From Heterobilharzia americana (Eukaryota > Platyhelminthes > Trematoda > Strigeidida > Schistosomatidae), in NCBI GenBank assembly GCA_944470555.2, contig OX104127.1:93830708-93894707 (forward strand): DNA of 64,000 nucleotides. The letters are read 5' to 3'. The translations under genes and the position numbers were made by a program. The notes under the pieces were generated by a model. That model did no database searches, was not told the origin of the DNA, and was given only the letters and a program-made list of their open reading frames with translations. The first letter of the stretch is position 1, and the number at the start of each line of letters is the position of its first letter. Below are positions 22,675-34,007 of this stretch, in pieces.

Positions 22675-25235
22675 TATTCATTTTGACCACATATTTTTTA
22701 GCTATTCGTATAACCATCCAAAAGATATAATAGAAACTTGTGTCACGTTAATCAATTCATATGATGTGGTGAATGTTTTACTTTCTTACATTGATTCATT
22801 TTATAGTAATGTCTAAAGCCAAATACGTAGCCATTTCAGTATGTTTCTTGGCATCAGAAACTCATGATGGAAGCATTAGATGATATTCATTTCAGTGATT
22901 ATTGCATTACTAGGACACCATCTAGGTTTATTCTGAATATTTGTTTGATATAAATGCACCGTTCCGTTTGGGATTAGCTTTACCTGTTCCGTGTTGCCGG
23001 CTGATCTGATATTCGAGACTAGCAAATGACCTTTCTGCCTTCATTTATGTTTACTGACATTATGCTTAGTTAGGTCAGCACCACTGCTCGTTTGGGCAGC
23101 GTATTTGATTGATAGAGATAAGTAAAAGCCACTATATCGTTTTTAAAGAAGATATTGGAAAACCAATTCCATTAAATTAAATCCCACTAAATTCATCTTT
23201 GCTCAACACGCTCTTCCTTTTATTTCTTCTTAGACTTTATGTTACTTGCTAATAAAAAGTAGTATTTTCAGATTTACTAAATTTTACGGATGCTTCTGTT
23301 TCGTCTACGCACATTACACAATTTTGAAATTTGAGTTTAAGGATAGTAAATAAAATGTTGCGATATACTGACCTCTTTAGCTTTAGAAAGAACAATAACC
23401 CTCAAGAACTAGCCTCCGACGAAATCCTTTCCCAAATACAAGAGTCTCGTTTTCTATTAACAGTTTGAATCAATAAAATATAGATACTTCTAATTTTCGG
23501 TATTATTTGCTATTTCATATTGTTTTGATTAGCAGTTCTAAAATCACATTATATGTTTCAGTGCTTAATTAGATCACGTGTGTGTTTTCGGCCTTGAAGA
23601 AATGTATGCAGTTCATTTGTAATTTTCCAAAAAAGCGTTAATTTTCTGCTTTATAAATGAAATAATACAAGAATTCAAAGTAAATTATAGCCTCATTTTA
23701 CATAGCTTATATTCAAATAATGAGCCACATTCTTCTGTAGTCTATTTTTCACTTTAGTCAGTAAATGAGATAACTGATAGTTTATGCTTACCGTTGACAT
23801 AAGTCAAGATATTTGTTTGGTAAAACCTTTTTATTTCCCATAACTAAAATTCCAGACAATATAGAATGCTTTCTTGGACGTTTTTAAATCTTTCTAGCGT
23901 GAATTAATGGGTCAAATGAAGAAACTATAATGGTTATTTGGTATTCTAATTAATTACATGCTATTTAATTACCGATGATGTAAGAAAAAGGGTTGGAACT
24001 AGTGAGTTTCTTTAGAAGAAATTTAGAACTAAAGAGATTCTTCAACAATAAACCAAATACTCGAGTTGCGCGTGAAATTCAAAACACAGGACTCGCCTGA
24101 AGTACGATCTTCTATGAACAAAAGTAGTGACTAATAAGATACAAACTTCGGATTGTGAGGTATCTGTGGCTTTATCGCTGTCAAAGCATCTTACGGAGAG
24201 TACGTTTAGCGTACAACAGCAAAGCTATGTCCAAAGATAACCAAAAGAGGAGTATGAAGAAGGCGCGTATGTTCCCATAAGAAGGTAGACGCATGAGATA
24301 AAAAAATTTTTAAGGTGACAAAAAACATCAGGAGGTAACCAGAAGGGTCCCACCATTAAAATGAAGTGGGAAGGAAAAAAATATCTTGAGATGCTAATTG
24401 AAGAACAAGTTATGATTAGACAGAATTGACAGTCAAGTTGAAGATGAAGTAACTGAGTTATGCTACTCAATAATATCATGTAGTGTGAAACTAAAGATGT
24501 ATGAGAGAGATACAAAGTAACATGACATGGGGTAAGTGAGAACAAGGTAGGATAGGACTTATCAGAACGTTTTCTTCACAAATATAGCTATTACATGAAT
24601 GCAGCTGTTAGGATCGAAACGGTTACATGCTTTCGATCATTGAGTGACATTGTGATAACATAGTTATCTACTTATTTACAACTGATTACACCAAATGAAT
24701 TCATAACTTCAGTTGGGTAGTTTACTAACTGATCTTCATTGATAGTCTAGAAGGATACTCATCTTCTGTATCACTGACCACTTACTATGTTTTGCTTATT
24801 TTATCCACTACTAAGTATGTGTTCGTATGTGTCCAACAGTTTCTACTAAAAGATGCCTGCTATTTTTCTTTATTCGATGACCCATATATGTTGTACACTG
24901 CACATCATTTTGAACAATTATACTTGAACCCTCAAAGTTTATTTGTTGGGATGTTTCTGCAACTCCTAGTTCATTCTTAGCTTTTGTATAACTATATTTC
25001 ATAGTACACAATTCCGAAAACGGTGTCATATCCCATGTACATGGGATGGACTACACCTAAATTTTGACAGCTTTCGTCCAATCATTTTTAAATGAACATT
25101 AGTCAAAACACTATTTTATAGAACCAGAAGGATATGTTCGGTTGATAAACTGCAACGAGGCTTTCTCATCATTATTAAAAGTCTAATGAAAAACAATTAC
25201 CCATAGAAGTTTATCTAAAAGTATGAAAGATCTGA
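22675..25235. other. Gene-free stretch, no recognised content
   Basis: AT-rich DNA with only short open stretches. No TE motif, signal peptide or spliceable Ly6 exon was found on either strand. Confidence 0.35.
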
Positions 25236-25239
25236 AGAC

Positions 25240-25740
25240 CATAAGTCAAGGGAAAGTGCACTAAGCAAGAAACCTGTTTTCATTGGACTGAACTTCATAG
25301 GTGATCGTGTCTTTGTCAGAATTAGTAGAAGACTGAAATTTGCTCTGACCAGACAATATTCTGCAGCGAATTTGATCCATCCCTATAGCATAACATGCTG
25401 TTTGGGAAAATCAAAAGTCGAAAGGGTCACTTTCCATGAGTCTCTAGTTGTGTGTATAAATTTCTATGTATCTATCTGTAGTAGAAGTTACATAGGAAGA
25501 ATGAAGAGGAGAGAACACTTTAGATTCTTTGAACGCATACCAAGAGGAATACGTTTCAGGAAAACAAGTTGTTTCAGTCACCTGAAGCCTCATCGACACA
25601 GGGCAGGAAGTAAAAACTTTCAAGGTAATCAACAAACAACGTAATTCAAACCTTCTCAAGTTTGCTAAGACCATAGAGATTAGAAAACTGAAACCAGAGT
25701 TGTGTATTCGAGAAGAAGCAGTGATAAGTTTTTCTTCTCA
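25240..25740 (+). pseudogene. Penelope-like GIY-YIG endonuclease relic
   Basis: Frames joined by eye read CVYKFLC, then YIGRMKRREH with ERIPRGIRFRKTS. After shifts comes FKVINKQRNSN, then LLKFAKTIEIRKLKPELC and IREEAVIS. The YIG and following Arg of the nuclease are visible. The C-terminal half matches the usual end of Penelope-like polyproteins. Stops and frameshifts show decay. No RT segment lies upstream. Confidence 0.6.
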
Positions 25741-25876
25741 TAAGTGTACTGACATTATTTTCTTTGTCTTATTTCGTAACATCATCTCATAACTGCACGA
25801 TATTGATGAAAGTTCTACCGACTGAGTTCAATTCATAATACTATTAAATAATGTTGTTCCTTATTTATTTATCATC

Positions 25877-25960
25877 AGTCAGTCTACGATGAATAACAAC
25901 TTGAAATATTTCCAAATCTCCGCAACTCCCTCAAAATTCAATTTAACTAATGCTCATTGG
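25877..25960 (+). repeat. Isolated SINE 3' tail
   Basis: The segment CAGTCTACGATGAATAACAA followed by CTTGAAATATTTCC is the same tail that ends the SINEs at 26330 and 27490. The head is missing. Confidence 0.55.
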
Positions 25961-26094
25961 TGACGAGCTTCGAGAGGTATTCCCCAAGGTCCAATGAGAA
26001 GTCCTGATCGGTGGGGGCAAAACCTGATGGTCATGAGGACAGTTACTCAACGATGACATTGGGTGACGGTTACGCTATATGGTGAGCTAACAGA

Positions 26095-26330
26095 AGTTGG
26101 AAATATGAAGCATCCGATTCTGACCCAGTGACTCAACGGTAGTGTGCTGGCCACGGAACCTGAAGGTCGAGGGTTCGACCCATGGCGGGGTCTTGGGTAC
26201 GCACTGCTAAGAAGTCTCATACTAGGATGAAACCACTGCCAACAGGTTTCGTTTGTTCTTCCAACTGGTGTCAGTCTACGATGAATAACAACTTGAAATA
26301 TCATCAACCAGTTGCTCTGTTAATCTTCTC
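26095..26330 (+). repeat. tRNA-derived SINE with degenerate hammerhead
   Basis: A-box-like TGACTCAACGGTAGTG (about 26129-26144) and a perfect pol III B box GGTTCGACC (26172-26180) head the element. The hammerhead-like core at about 26205-26232 reads CTAAGAAGTCTC, a CATACTA loop, AGGATGAAAC. GAAAC is intact, but the CTGATGA box has two changes. The tail carries CCAACTGGTGTCAGTC. The split promoter and order match schistosome hammerhead SINEs. Confidence 0.65.
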
Positions 26331-27204
26331 ACGTAACGTTTTATTACTTTTCATATTTTCTCGAAATCTCTGTTGAATCACATACATGACTGACACTTCA
26401 GAGGATATCATGTTAACTTTATCTGAATGATTGTATTCTTTATTAAACCATGTTGTCGCTTGTTAACTAACTTCATTTAATTACAAAAAAGTTTGTTTAG
26501 ATTCATTTGTGATATGATGTTAAAATGATTTTAGTTTGCAAGGAGCTGATGAGAAACCAGTGAAATAAAATGGTACTTTTTCAGACTTCAAGTATGAACA
26601 TGTATGACGAATTTTGGTCCAACTCTTAATAAAGCTTCAACCCTTTTAAGTAGATATAACACTTCTTATGCACATCAATAATATAGGATATATTTAACTC
26701 TGAATTCTGACAGACATACTCTTCTAATTGCTTACCTCGATATAAACTTGAACAGTACAATGATAGAATGAGATAGCAATAAACAGTTTCAGTATGCGTA
26801 TCCATCGTAATTTTGTTCAGTATGTAAACCAATACCACGTGAGAAAACTGATAAGAGCAATTGCCTTTCATACAAGATGCTGATGTTGTTAGATCCCAGC
26901 CTGACATGTCCCCTGACATTTGAAACGATTACTGGTATCCATAGGTTATCGTAGAATCCGTCATATTCATTGGAAGTGATCGAAATGGGATGAAAGATCC
27001 CTTTGAAATTCTGCTGAAAGCCGTAGAGATGAAGTAGGTACACATTTGTTGTTGTTTAAAACTAAACTAAAATCCATAAGTTAGTGGTAAAACTTATCAA
27101 TATACTCTTAATCTAACCAAAGCATCCATGGGATACTGTTCTATAGCATGAAAACGTTTATGATTCTAAATTTCTACTTTTCTTTTTACATTAATATAAG
27201 GCTA

Positions 27205-27490
27205 GTTGTTATTCATCGTAGACTAACATCAGTTGGAGGAACAAAAGAAACCTGGGAGCAGTGGACGGCTGTTTCGTCCTAGTATGGGACTACTCGGCAG
27301 TGCTGGCCACGGAACCTGAAGGTCACGGGTTCCATCCCTGGAGGGTCGTGGGTACACACTTCTGAGAAGTCCCATACCAGGACGAAACGGCTGTTCACTG
27401 CCAACAGGTTTCGTTCGTTCCTCCAACTGGTGTCAGTCTACGATGAATGACAACTTGAAATATTTCCGAATCTCCACAACTTCCTCAAAA
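27205..27490 (+). repeat. SINE with inverted duplication of its hammerhead and tail
   Basis: The plus-strand part (27300-27490) has a B-box-like GGGTTCCATCC and then CTGAGAAGTCCC, an ATACC loop, AGGACGAAAC (27362-27387). Helix II is intact; box 1 has G7 and A8 in place of the usual TG. The left part (27205-27300) is the reverse complement of the hammerhead-plus-tail portion. The element is thus a foldback with roughly 95-base arms about a shorter centre holding the promoter. Confidence 0.65.
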
Positions 27491-27544
27491 TTCAATTAAT
27501 ATAAGTGAAACTTGGGTATTGTGGTAGAATGCAATTCCATTGTA

Positions 27545-28247
27545 GATTAGTTAATTTGATTTACAACATACAGTGATACAGTGTCATTTACTTAACAACG
27601 TTCCGAGCATAACCTATCATTGCTAATAATCATATTAATGTAATCACATTCCTTTCGACATCTGATTGTGATGCTCCTATCACCTCTTATTCTTTGTTTC
27701 TATTGGTAATATAATTCTCTATATCTCTGGTACATAGGTGTTGTGTCATTTCTATTATATGTGTTGGGTGTAGATCAGATGAAAAAAGGTTCAGTAAGCA
27801 ACCTCTCTCTCCACCTAATTATACTGAACTTAAGTGTAGTGGTTTTATCCTACACTGTTGTGTGGTTGTGTGTTGAAGCGTGCATTGCAATACTCGAGTG
27901 GTTTTTAGATTATTGATCTAATTAGGGTCTGTCATTTAGCTGAATATAGAATGACATTATATAAGTAAGTTTCAATATAATACCACTGTTTTTCAGCCCA
28001 ATATAATTAGGTGGAGAGAGAGGGAGATTGATTACTGAATCTCTGTTCATTGAATCTACACCCAACACATGTAATAACAATGGCGCAACGCCTATGTACC
28101 AGAGATATGGGAAACTATACTATCAATAGAAACAAAGAATAAGAGGTGACAGGACTATAAAAACTGATATGATTATGAGCAACAATTTATAGTCGAAACG
28201 TAATCAAGTAAATAATACCGTGTCACAGTGTGTCATTAATCAGCTTA
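27545..28247. repeat. Inverted pair of the unclassified repeat, copies 2 and 3
   Basis: 27545-27842 (+) and 28247-27998 (-) are diverged inverted copies. Both carry CACCTCTTATTCTTTGTTTC, ATATCTCTGGTACATAGG, GTGTTGGGTGTAGAT and CTCTCCACCTAATTATA in the same order. Copy 1 is at 6700-7060. There is no coding content. The inverted arrangement could be a foldback element, or two independent insertions such as solo LTRs. Confidence 0.7.
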
Positions 28248-28959
28248 GAAAATCTAGTGTGGAATTTTCTTTATACACACGTTTTGGACACTGAAGGTTC
28301 TGGGATCACGTTCGATTGCAATGACCCAATGTTTTTCTGTATTGACCCTTCAAGAGCCAACTGTCAACCAGCTTTCAGTTTCTTCTGAATCACTAGTTCC
28401 TGTGACTGTCTACCTGGTGAATAAGAAAAACATCTTCAACTTGTCATTTTGAGTAAACACAAGAATACCAAAGTTGACTGTTAGTGTCATAATTTGATGG
28501 CAGCTGCTTTTATCCTACATGTACAATGGTTGAACCTGTATTGATGAAATAATTTAGAAGTAAAATATAAATATTGGTCTAAACCCAAGTAATATGCCAG
28601 GAAATTGGTGATAAGATGACTTTTGTTTTCATTATATCTGAGATTTACCTGTCCCCACAAATATAAGTTATTTACATACAGAGAAAATCTTACAAATGAA
28701 ATTATCTTTCACAGTCTGATTTTTTCACTACAATGATTATGAACTACTTGCAATTTTATGCATATTACTCCAACTTCTGCAGGGAACCACAGTGAGGACT
28801 TTGAAACTTCTTTTTTTCGTAAAGTAAACTAAAAGAAGTGAAGTATGAATAAATTTGTTTTCAAAAAAATTCATCGCCAAACGTTGCATATATAACCAAA
28901 ATAATAACACTTTATGTAGGCTGTGATCAAAAGAAAAATAATGTATGAATTCAAATTAA

Positions 28960-29760
28960 CATATAAGGGGAAATCAATATTTCAAACAACTGAAGATTTT
29001 TACAACATAGATAAAAACCAACAATCTGAACGAAAAATATTCTTTTCAATAAATTCTTATCAGGACAGAGTACAGCGTAAAATCAAGCCAATTTGGGTGC
29101 AAGTACACTTTCATAATTGAGTGAGGCTTAGTGATTATAAGGAGGTCGACTTTTCTTTGATAAATCTGTCAATATTAGATGACACACATATGGATGAATG
29201 ATGTGATAGTAAACAAAAAGATAACGAATAAAGAAGACAGAAACAGCCTTTAGCTTACTGAAGGCCAAGAGTGACGCAACGCTAAGACACCTTCTTTCTG
29301 AATGTTGAGTTTAGGTTTTATCAATCTTATTACAGTAGCCTCCACTATATTCAGCAGGCGTTGGTGAGCTACATGTGGTATTTTTTTTAGAATGTGATGA
29401 ATGATACAGAAAGCTTTATTAGGATCTGTATGATGCTGTGTGTCTACTAGGTGTGCTGGGATAGAACTTTTCACCACTTTCATTTCGCCCTTTCCTAACC
29501 AAGCTCGTAAATGCCCCCGAATCCGGAGATGTACCTGCCTAATATTACGCCTTATGCAACTACTTCCATGGGAACAGTTAAATTGATATATGCGAGATTG
29601 TAAACTAAGATTGGATAGGTTATCCTTTAATCTCGGATTACGCAATGACCGACTACTAAATGATGTGCAAAGCCGACCTGCATAGAACATCCTATTGAAT
29701 TCTGTAGCTAGGCGTTGTGATAGAGCGTCACTTGCAAGCATAGAAACAAAGGTTTCTTTT
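28960..29760 (-). pseudogene. Penelope-like element 3' end: GIY-YIG endonuclease and 3' tail
   Basis: A 163-codon open stretch (29741-29250) includes LASDALSQRLATEFNRM near its start. Then follow IRRNIRQVHLRIRGHL-RAWLGKGEMKVVK and SSIPAHLVDTQHHTDPNKAF, and VEATVIRLIKPKLNIQKEGV, ending RHSWPSV. This is the second half of the Penelope-like GIY-YIG nuclease; the Tyr-containing N-terminal motif is lost. The sequence from 29249 to about 28960 is the 3' tail, homologous to the palindrome arms at 3270-3739. A dead, partial copy. Confidence 0.7.
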
Positions 29761-30760
29761 CCATTGTCATCAGTTATCGTTTAGAACCAGTTTGGTGGAT
29801 ATTAGCCTTGATGAACTTATCCGGATATTTGATTACTGTTTGCTGTAAATAATTATGAGTCATAATGAAGGAAAGAACGTGTTGACTTATACTGCTATTT
29901 CTTTAAAGAGGATAACAAGTTGTTAGCAGCTGATGAGAATCTGGAGAAATCAGCAAGGTTCATCATGCTATCCTGACTACTTCAACTCTCTTTGTTTACA
30001 AATTCATCCGGCAATATAAGTAAAAGAACGACGAGACACATGTTAGAACACAGTTAAAAATAAATATTACTTTTTCAACCTATTCATATTTACTAGAAGA
30101 AACCAAGAACAGATTAACCGTGAAATAAACAGACTCGGAGAATCGAGTAAAATTTTGTTTTCATTTAGACTGAAGTACATTACTCTCAACTTTCTGCCTT
30201 GGAAAGAACTGCCGTTCAATGAGATTATCGTCTACTTTCATAACTGGTACTTTATTGTTCTACTGTAGTAATCTTGTTATCAAATGCAAAAATCACGAAA
30301 AGCGCACAAACAAGGATGCTCAGTACACGGAAGTATATTTTGACTAACTAATCTTCGTTTTGTCAAGAGTACTCCTTATATATGCACTAACAACAACCAG
30401 TTCAAAGTCGAAGTGGTTTGTCGCACTCTGAACTTTAAAGACTGAGTGATGAATTTTCAACAACAAGAATTCCATTCAGTTAGTTTGAGGACTGGTAGTT
30501 TTCATGTTTCCATCGCTATTTTCGAGACAATCACCTGAATTCAATCAGTTATTTTCTTAGATGTCATCAATTTCATCACCTATGTGTCGTGTGTAAAACT
30601 TTAAAACAAGTATGTACGACAAGGTTGTAAATTATTTGCTAACTACACGATTTACAATGGCATTTCTTGTGGTTGAATAGTTTACCAGTTACCCAGTTAA
30701 AGAAAAATTAAGGTCTGTGATGGAAGTCATCTAGCGGAGAGAAAGACTCTCAACTTTGAC
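29761..30760. other. Gene-free stretch, no recognised content
   Basis: AT-rich DNA between the Penelope-like relic and the left target-site duplication of the RTE-like element. Nothing recognised. Confidence 0.4.
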
Positions 30761-33700
30761 ATGAAAATGTCATTATTATTATTATTATTAGTCCCTTGGG
30801 TTCCTAGTGGAACATAGGGCTTCAGTAGCACGCCTCCAGTGACCTCTGTTCTCTGAGATCTTTTGAACCTGGTCCCACGACAGCCCACAAGCTCTCATTT
30901 CCTCCTCGCACGACCTCCTCCATGTCACCCTTGGACGTCCAACTCGTCGCTTCCCATGGGGATTCCACTCGAGGGCCTGACGCGTGATGTCCTCAGTCGG
31001 CCTTCTCAGTGCATGGCCAATCCATCTCCACTTCTTCCTGCATATTTGTTGCGTGATAGGTTCTTGGTTGGTTCGTTCCCAGAGTTCCTTGTTGCTTATT
31101 TTTTCTGGCCATCTGATCTTCAGCAGCGAGCGTAAGCAGTTGTTGATGAATGTCTGTAGTTTATTGGAAATACCTTTCGTGACGCGCCAAGTCTCTGAGC
31201 CATACAAGAGCACTGACTTGACGTTGGTGTTGAAAATCCGTATCTTGTTCCGCATGCTGAGTGCAGAAGATCTCCACACTGGTTTCAGGCTAATGAATGC
31301 CTGTCTTGCTTTTCCGATTCTGACTTTGACGTCCTCGTCCGTCCCGCCTGTAGTTGAAACAGTGCTTCCTAGATAAGTGAAGGAGGTTACTTCCTTCAAG
31401 TTTCTCCCGTTGACGGTGATTGGAGTTTGTTGTTGTTGTTGTTGATGGTGGTGGTGCGGTATCTTCATCACTTCTGTCTTCTCTATATTCACCTGAAGTC
31501 CCGTCTTCGCTGCCTCTTCTATCAACTTGTTAGTTTTTGCCTGCAGATCTTCAAGTTTATGTGACATTAGGCATAAGTCATCGGCGAAATCCAAGTCTTC
31601 TAGGTTCTTTTCCGTCGTCCAGTGTATCCCCCTCTTCTCGCTGCCTACTGTTTGCTGCATGATCCAGTCCACCACAATCAAGAATATCATGGGGGATAGT
31701 AGGCAACCTTGTTTCACTCCTGTCTTCACTTCAAAGGCATCACTGAGCTTCCCATTGTGGATTACTTGGCATGTAGCATCTTCATATAGTTGTTGAATGA
31801 GGCGGATAAAGGTTTGCGGTACTCCGTAGTATTGAAGCAGTTTCCAAATTACTTCTCGGTCGACGCTGTCAAAGGCCTTCTCAAAGTCGATGAAGTTGAG
31901 GTGGAGAGGTGATTGCCATTCTATGCTCTGTTCTATGATGATACGAAGCGTTGCAATTTGGTCTGCACATGATTTGTACTTCCTGAAGCCTGCCTGTTCC
32001 GGTCGTAGTTTTGAATCCAGTGCATCCCTTAGCCTCTCCAGGATGATGCGGCTTAATATTTTACTTGGGGTGGACAGGAGAGTGATTCCGCGCCAGTTCT
32101 TGCAAGCACTGAGGTCTCCCTTCTTCGGCAGTTTGACAAGGTAACCCTTCTTCCAATCGTCAGGTACCTTCTCTTCCTTCCACACCTTCTGCAATAGTGG
32201 TGTGAGCATGGCCGCTGTTGTCTCTGCATCTGTTTTCAGTGCTTCTGGCGGTATTCCATCTGGTCCTGCTGCTTTCCCGCATTTCAGTAGCTTTATGGCG
32301 TTCAGGACTTCCATTTTCGTTGGGGGATTAATGTTCACTTGTAGTTCAGCGGCTGCAGGTGGTATTTCTGGACGAAGTGCAGGTGGTGGTCGATTCAAGA
32401 GCTTCTTGAAGTGGTCGGCCCATCGTTTCCTCTGTTTCTCTTCTTTTGTAATTAAATTTCCTTCTTCATCTTTTATTGGTTTCATCTGTGTTGGTCTCTT
32501 CCCTGATAGCAACCTGGTTATTTGATACAATGTCGTCAGGTCTCTCTTACCTGCAGCCTGTTCTGCTTCACTTGCCAGTGTTTCGTAGAAGTGTCTTTTG
32601 TCTTTGCGTGCACTCTTCTTCACTTCTTTGTCCAGTGTTTTATACATTGTGCTCAGTTCCTCTTGTCGTTGAGCATCCTTGCACTGGTTTATCTTCTGCT
32701 TCACCATCCTCCTCTCCTCTATCAGCTTCCAGGTATCCGTCGAGATCCATTCCTTGTCTTCTTTCTTCTTCCTTCCTAATACTGTTGTGCAGGTTTCTTT
32801 CCACATAGCTTTCAAAGACTTCCAGTGTTCTTCCACACAGGTTTCTTCAGGGATGTTGCTCGATGTCTCCCATTTTGTCTTGATGGCTGCCTTGAAGATC
32901 TCCTTTGTAGTTTCATCCTTCAGTTTCCGAGTGTTGTACTTGAATTGAGGTCTATCACCAGCTTCCTTGAAGGCTTTTAACTTGATTTGGAAGGTTCCTT
33001 GCACTAGATAGTGGTCTGAACCTACATCTGCTCCTCTTCTTGACCTTGTGTTAAGTAGACTGCGTCTCCATTTTCTTGAGATTGAGATAAAGTCGATTTG
33101 ATTTTTAGTGTGTCCATCTGGTGAAATCCATGTCGCTTTGTGGATATCTTTGTGCCTGAACACACTGCCTCCAATCACCAAATCGTTGAATGCGCAGAAT
33201 TCTGCAAACAATTCTCCATTCTCATTCATTTCACCTAGTGCCTCTCGACCCATGGTTAGTTCTCTTCCCGTGTTGTCCCCTCCCAGTTTGGCATTCATGT
33301 CGCCCATCAGAATTTTGATATCGCCAACTGACGTCTTGTCCAGTGTTGATTGAAGTTGTCTGTAGAAATCCTCCTTTTTCTCTTGCTCTGCATTATTTGT
33401 AGGTGCATAACATTGTATGATTGTGACCTTTCTTCCTTTTGAGTTGAATCTTGCTGTCATGATCCTGGAGGAGATTGGTTCCCACTGCATGAGAGCCTTC
33501 GATGCTCTTGAGGACATCATGATAGCCACTCCCTCAGTGTGCTCGTGGTTGGCGTCTGGGTGACCGGAGTAGATTATTGATTCTCCAGTTGACAGTTTGG
33601 AGAGTCCACTCCCATTCCATCTGCTTTCGCAAATCCCAAGCACTTCGATGTTATACCTTCTCATCTCTCTTGCAATCTGGGCTGCCTTACTGGGTTCAAA

Positions 33701-34007
33701 CATCGTGCGGACATTCCATGTCCCCACGTTTACTTTCGCTTTCATCGAGGGAGAGAAGACACATCGGCCAATTGGCTTCCCGAAGGCTTTCACCAACTGG
33801 CGTCATTTCGCCTCTCCGATTCCAGCGGGGAATAAGTTTGTTTTCATTTTTTATATTTTGTTTGTGCTTTGAAGTTTCTTTAGCGGTTAGATTTGTTTTA
33901 CAGGGTAGGGTTGCTAGCCCTATGCCCAACCTTCCCTCTTTATGGGGGCTTAGGACCGGCTAGTAACTAGTAAACTAGTTAACCAGGCGAGGTTATGAAA
34001 ATGTCAT
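30761..34007 (-). mobile_element. Complete RTE-like non-LTR retrotransposon with target-site duplications
   Basis: The 13-bp sequence ATGAAAATGTCAT occurs at 30761-30773 and again at 33995-34007, bracketing about 3.2 kb. That is a perfect target-site duplication. On the minus strand the element has a 5' region of about 200 bases (33994-33797), one long open frame, and a short (TAA)n tail at the 3' end (about 30790-30774). The last coding triplet before the tail merges with the repeat, so the stop codon is itself a TAA of the tail. Length, single ORF, TAA-type tail and lack of poly-A fit the RTE clade, to which schistosome SR2-type elements belong. An open frame plus intact duplications imply recent insertion. 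Confidence 0.92.
30788..33796 (-). CDS. RTE-like retrotransposon protein: AP endonuclease and reverse transcriptase
   Basis: The frame encodes 1002 residues with no interruption. Endonuclease, residues about 22-270: GTWNVRTM (25-32), CESRW (56-60), YAPTNN (130-135), GDMNAKLGG (165-173), QIDFISIS (233-240) and SDHYLVQG (260-267), the catalytic set of APE-type nucleases that nick target DNA. A basic linker follows. Reverse transcriptase, about 500-760: AAGPDGIPPEALK, LPKKGDLSACKNWRG, QAGFRKYKSCADQ, FIDFEKAFDSVDRE with the first catalytic Asp, GVKQGCLLSP, and DFADDLCLM (736-744) with the paired Asp. A C-terminal region (810-1002) contains KWRWIGHALRRP. All catalytic residues are present, so the element may be active. 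A His4-Gln6 run at 781-790 is encoded by a local triplet repeat. The start chosen is the first ATG; the Met at about 18 is an alternative. It is alone, with no gag-like ORF, as usual for RTE. Confidence 0.95.
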   Translation of the reverse strand: MVKAFGKPIGRCVFSPSMKAKVNVGTWNVRTMFEPSKAAQIAREMRRYNIEVLGICESRWNGSGLSKLSTGESIIYSGHPDANHEHTEGVAIMMSSRASKALMQWEPISSRIMTARFNSKGRKVTIIQCYAPTNNAEQEKKEDFYRQLQSTLDKTSVGDIKILMGDMNAKLGGDNTGRELTMGREALGEMNENGELFAEFCAFNDLVIGGSVFRHKDIHKATWISPDGHTKNQIDFISISRKWRRSLLNTRSRRGADVGSDHYLVQGTFQIKLKAFKEAGDRPQFKYNTRKLKDETTKEIFKAAIKTKWETSSNIPEETCVEEHWKSLKAMWKETCTTVLGRKKKEDKEWISTDTWKLIEERRMVKQKINQCKDAQRQEELSTMYKTLDKEVKKSARKDKRHFYETLASEAEQAAGKRDLTTLYQITRLLSGKRPTQMKPIKDEEGNLITKEEKQRKRWADHFKKLLNRPPPALRPEIPPAAAELQVNINPPTKMEVLNAIKLLKCGKAAGPDGIPPEALKTDAETTAAMLTPLLQKVWKEEKVPDDWKKGYLVKLPKKGDLSACKNWRGITLLSTPSKILSRIILERLRDALDSKLRPEQAGFRKYKSCADQIATLRIIIEQSIEWQSPLHLNFIDFEKAFDSVDREVIWKLLQYYGVPQTFIRLIQQLYEDATCQVIHNGKLSDAFEVKTGVKQGCLLSPMIFLIVVDWIMQQTVGSEKRGIHWTTEKNLEDLDFADDLCLMSHKLEDLQAKTNKLIEEAAKTGLQVNIEKTEVMKIPHHHHQQQQQQTPITVNGRNLKEVTSFTYLGSTVSTTGGTDEDVKVRIGKARQAFISLKPVWRSSALSMRNKIRIFNTNVKSVLLYGSETWRVTKGISNKLQTFINNCLRSLLKIRWPEKISNKELWERTNQEPITQQICRKKWRWIGHALRRPTEDITRQALEWNPHGKRRVGRPRVTWRRSCEEEMRACGLSWDQVQKISENRGHWRRATEALCSTRNPRD

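Noticed and set aside
26789..27043. Minus-strand open frame with GFQQNFKGIFHPISITS and IPVIVSNVRG segments
   Set aside because: It looks protein-like and follows a TTTCAG acceptor-like site, but I know no family for it and found no joining exons. Left out as unsupported.
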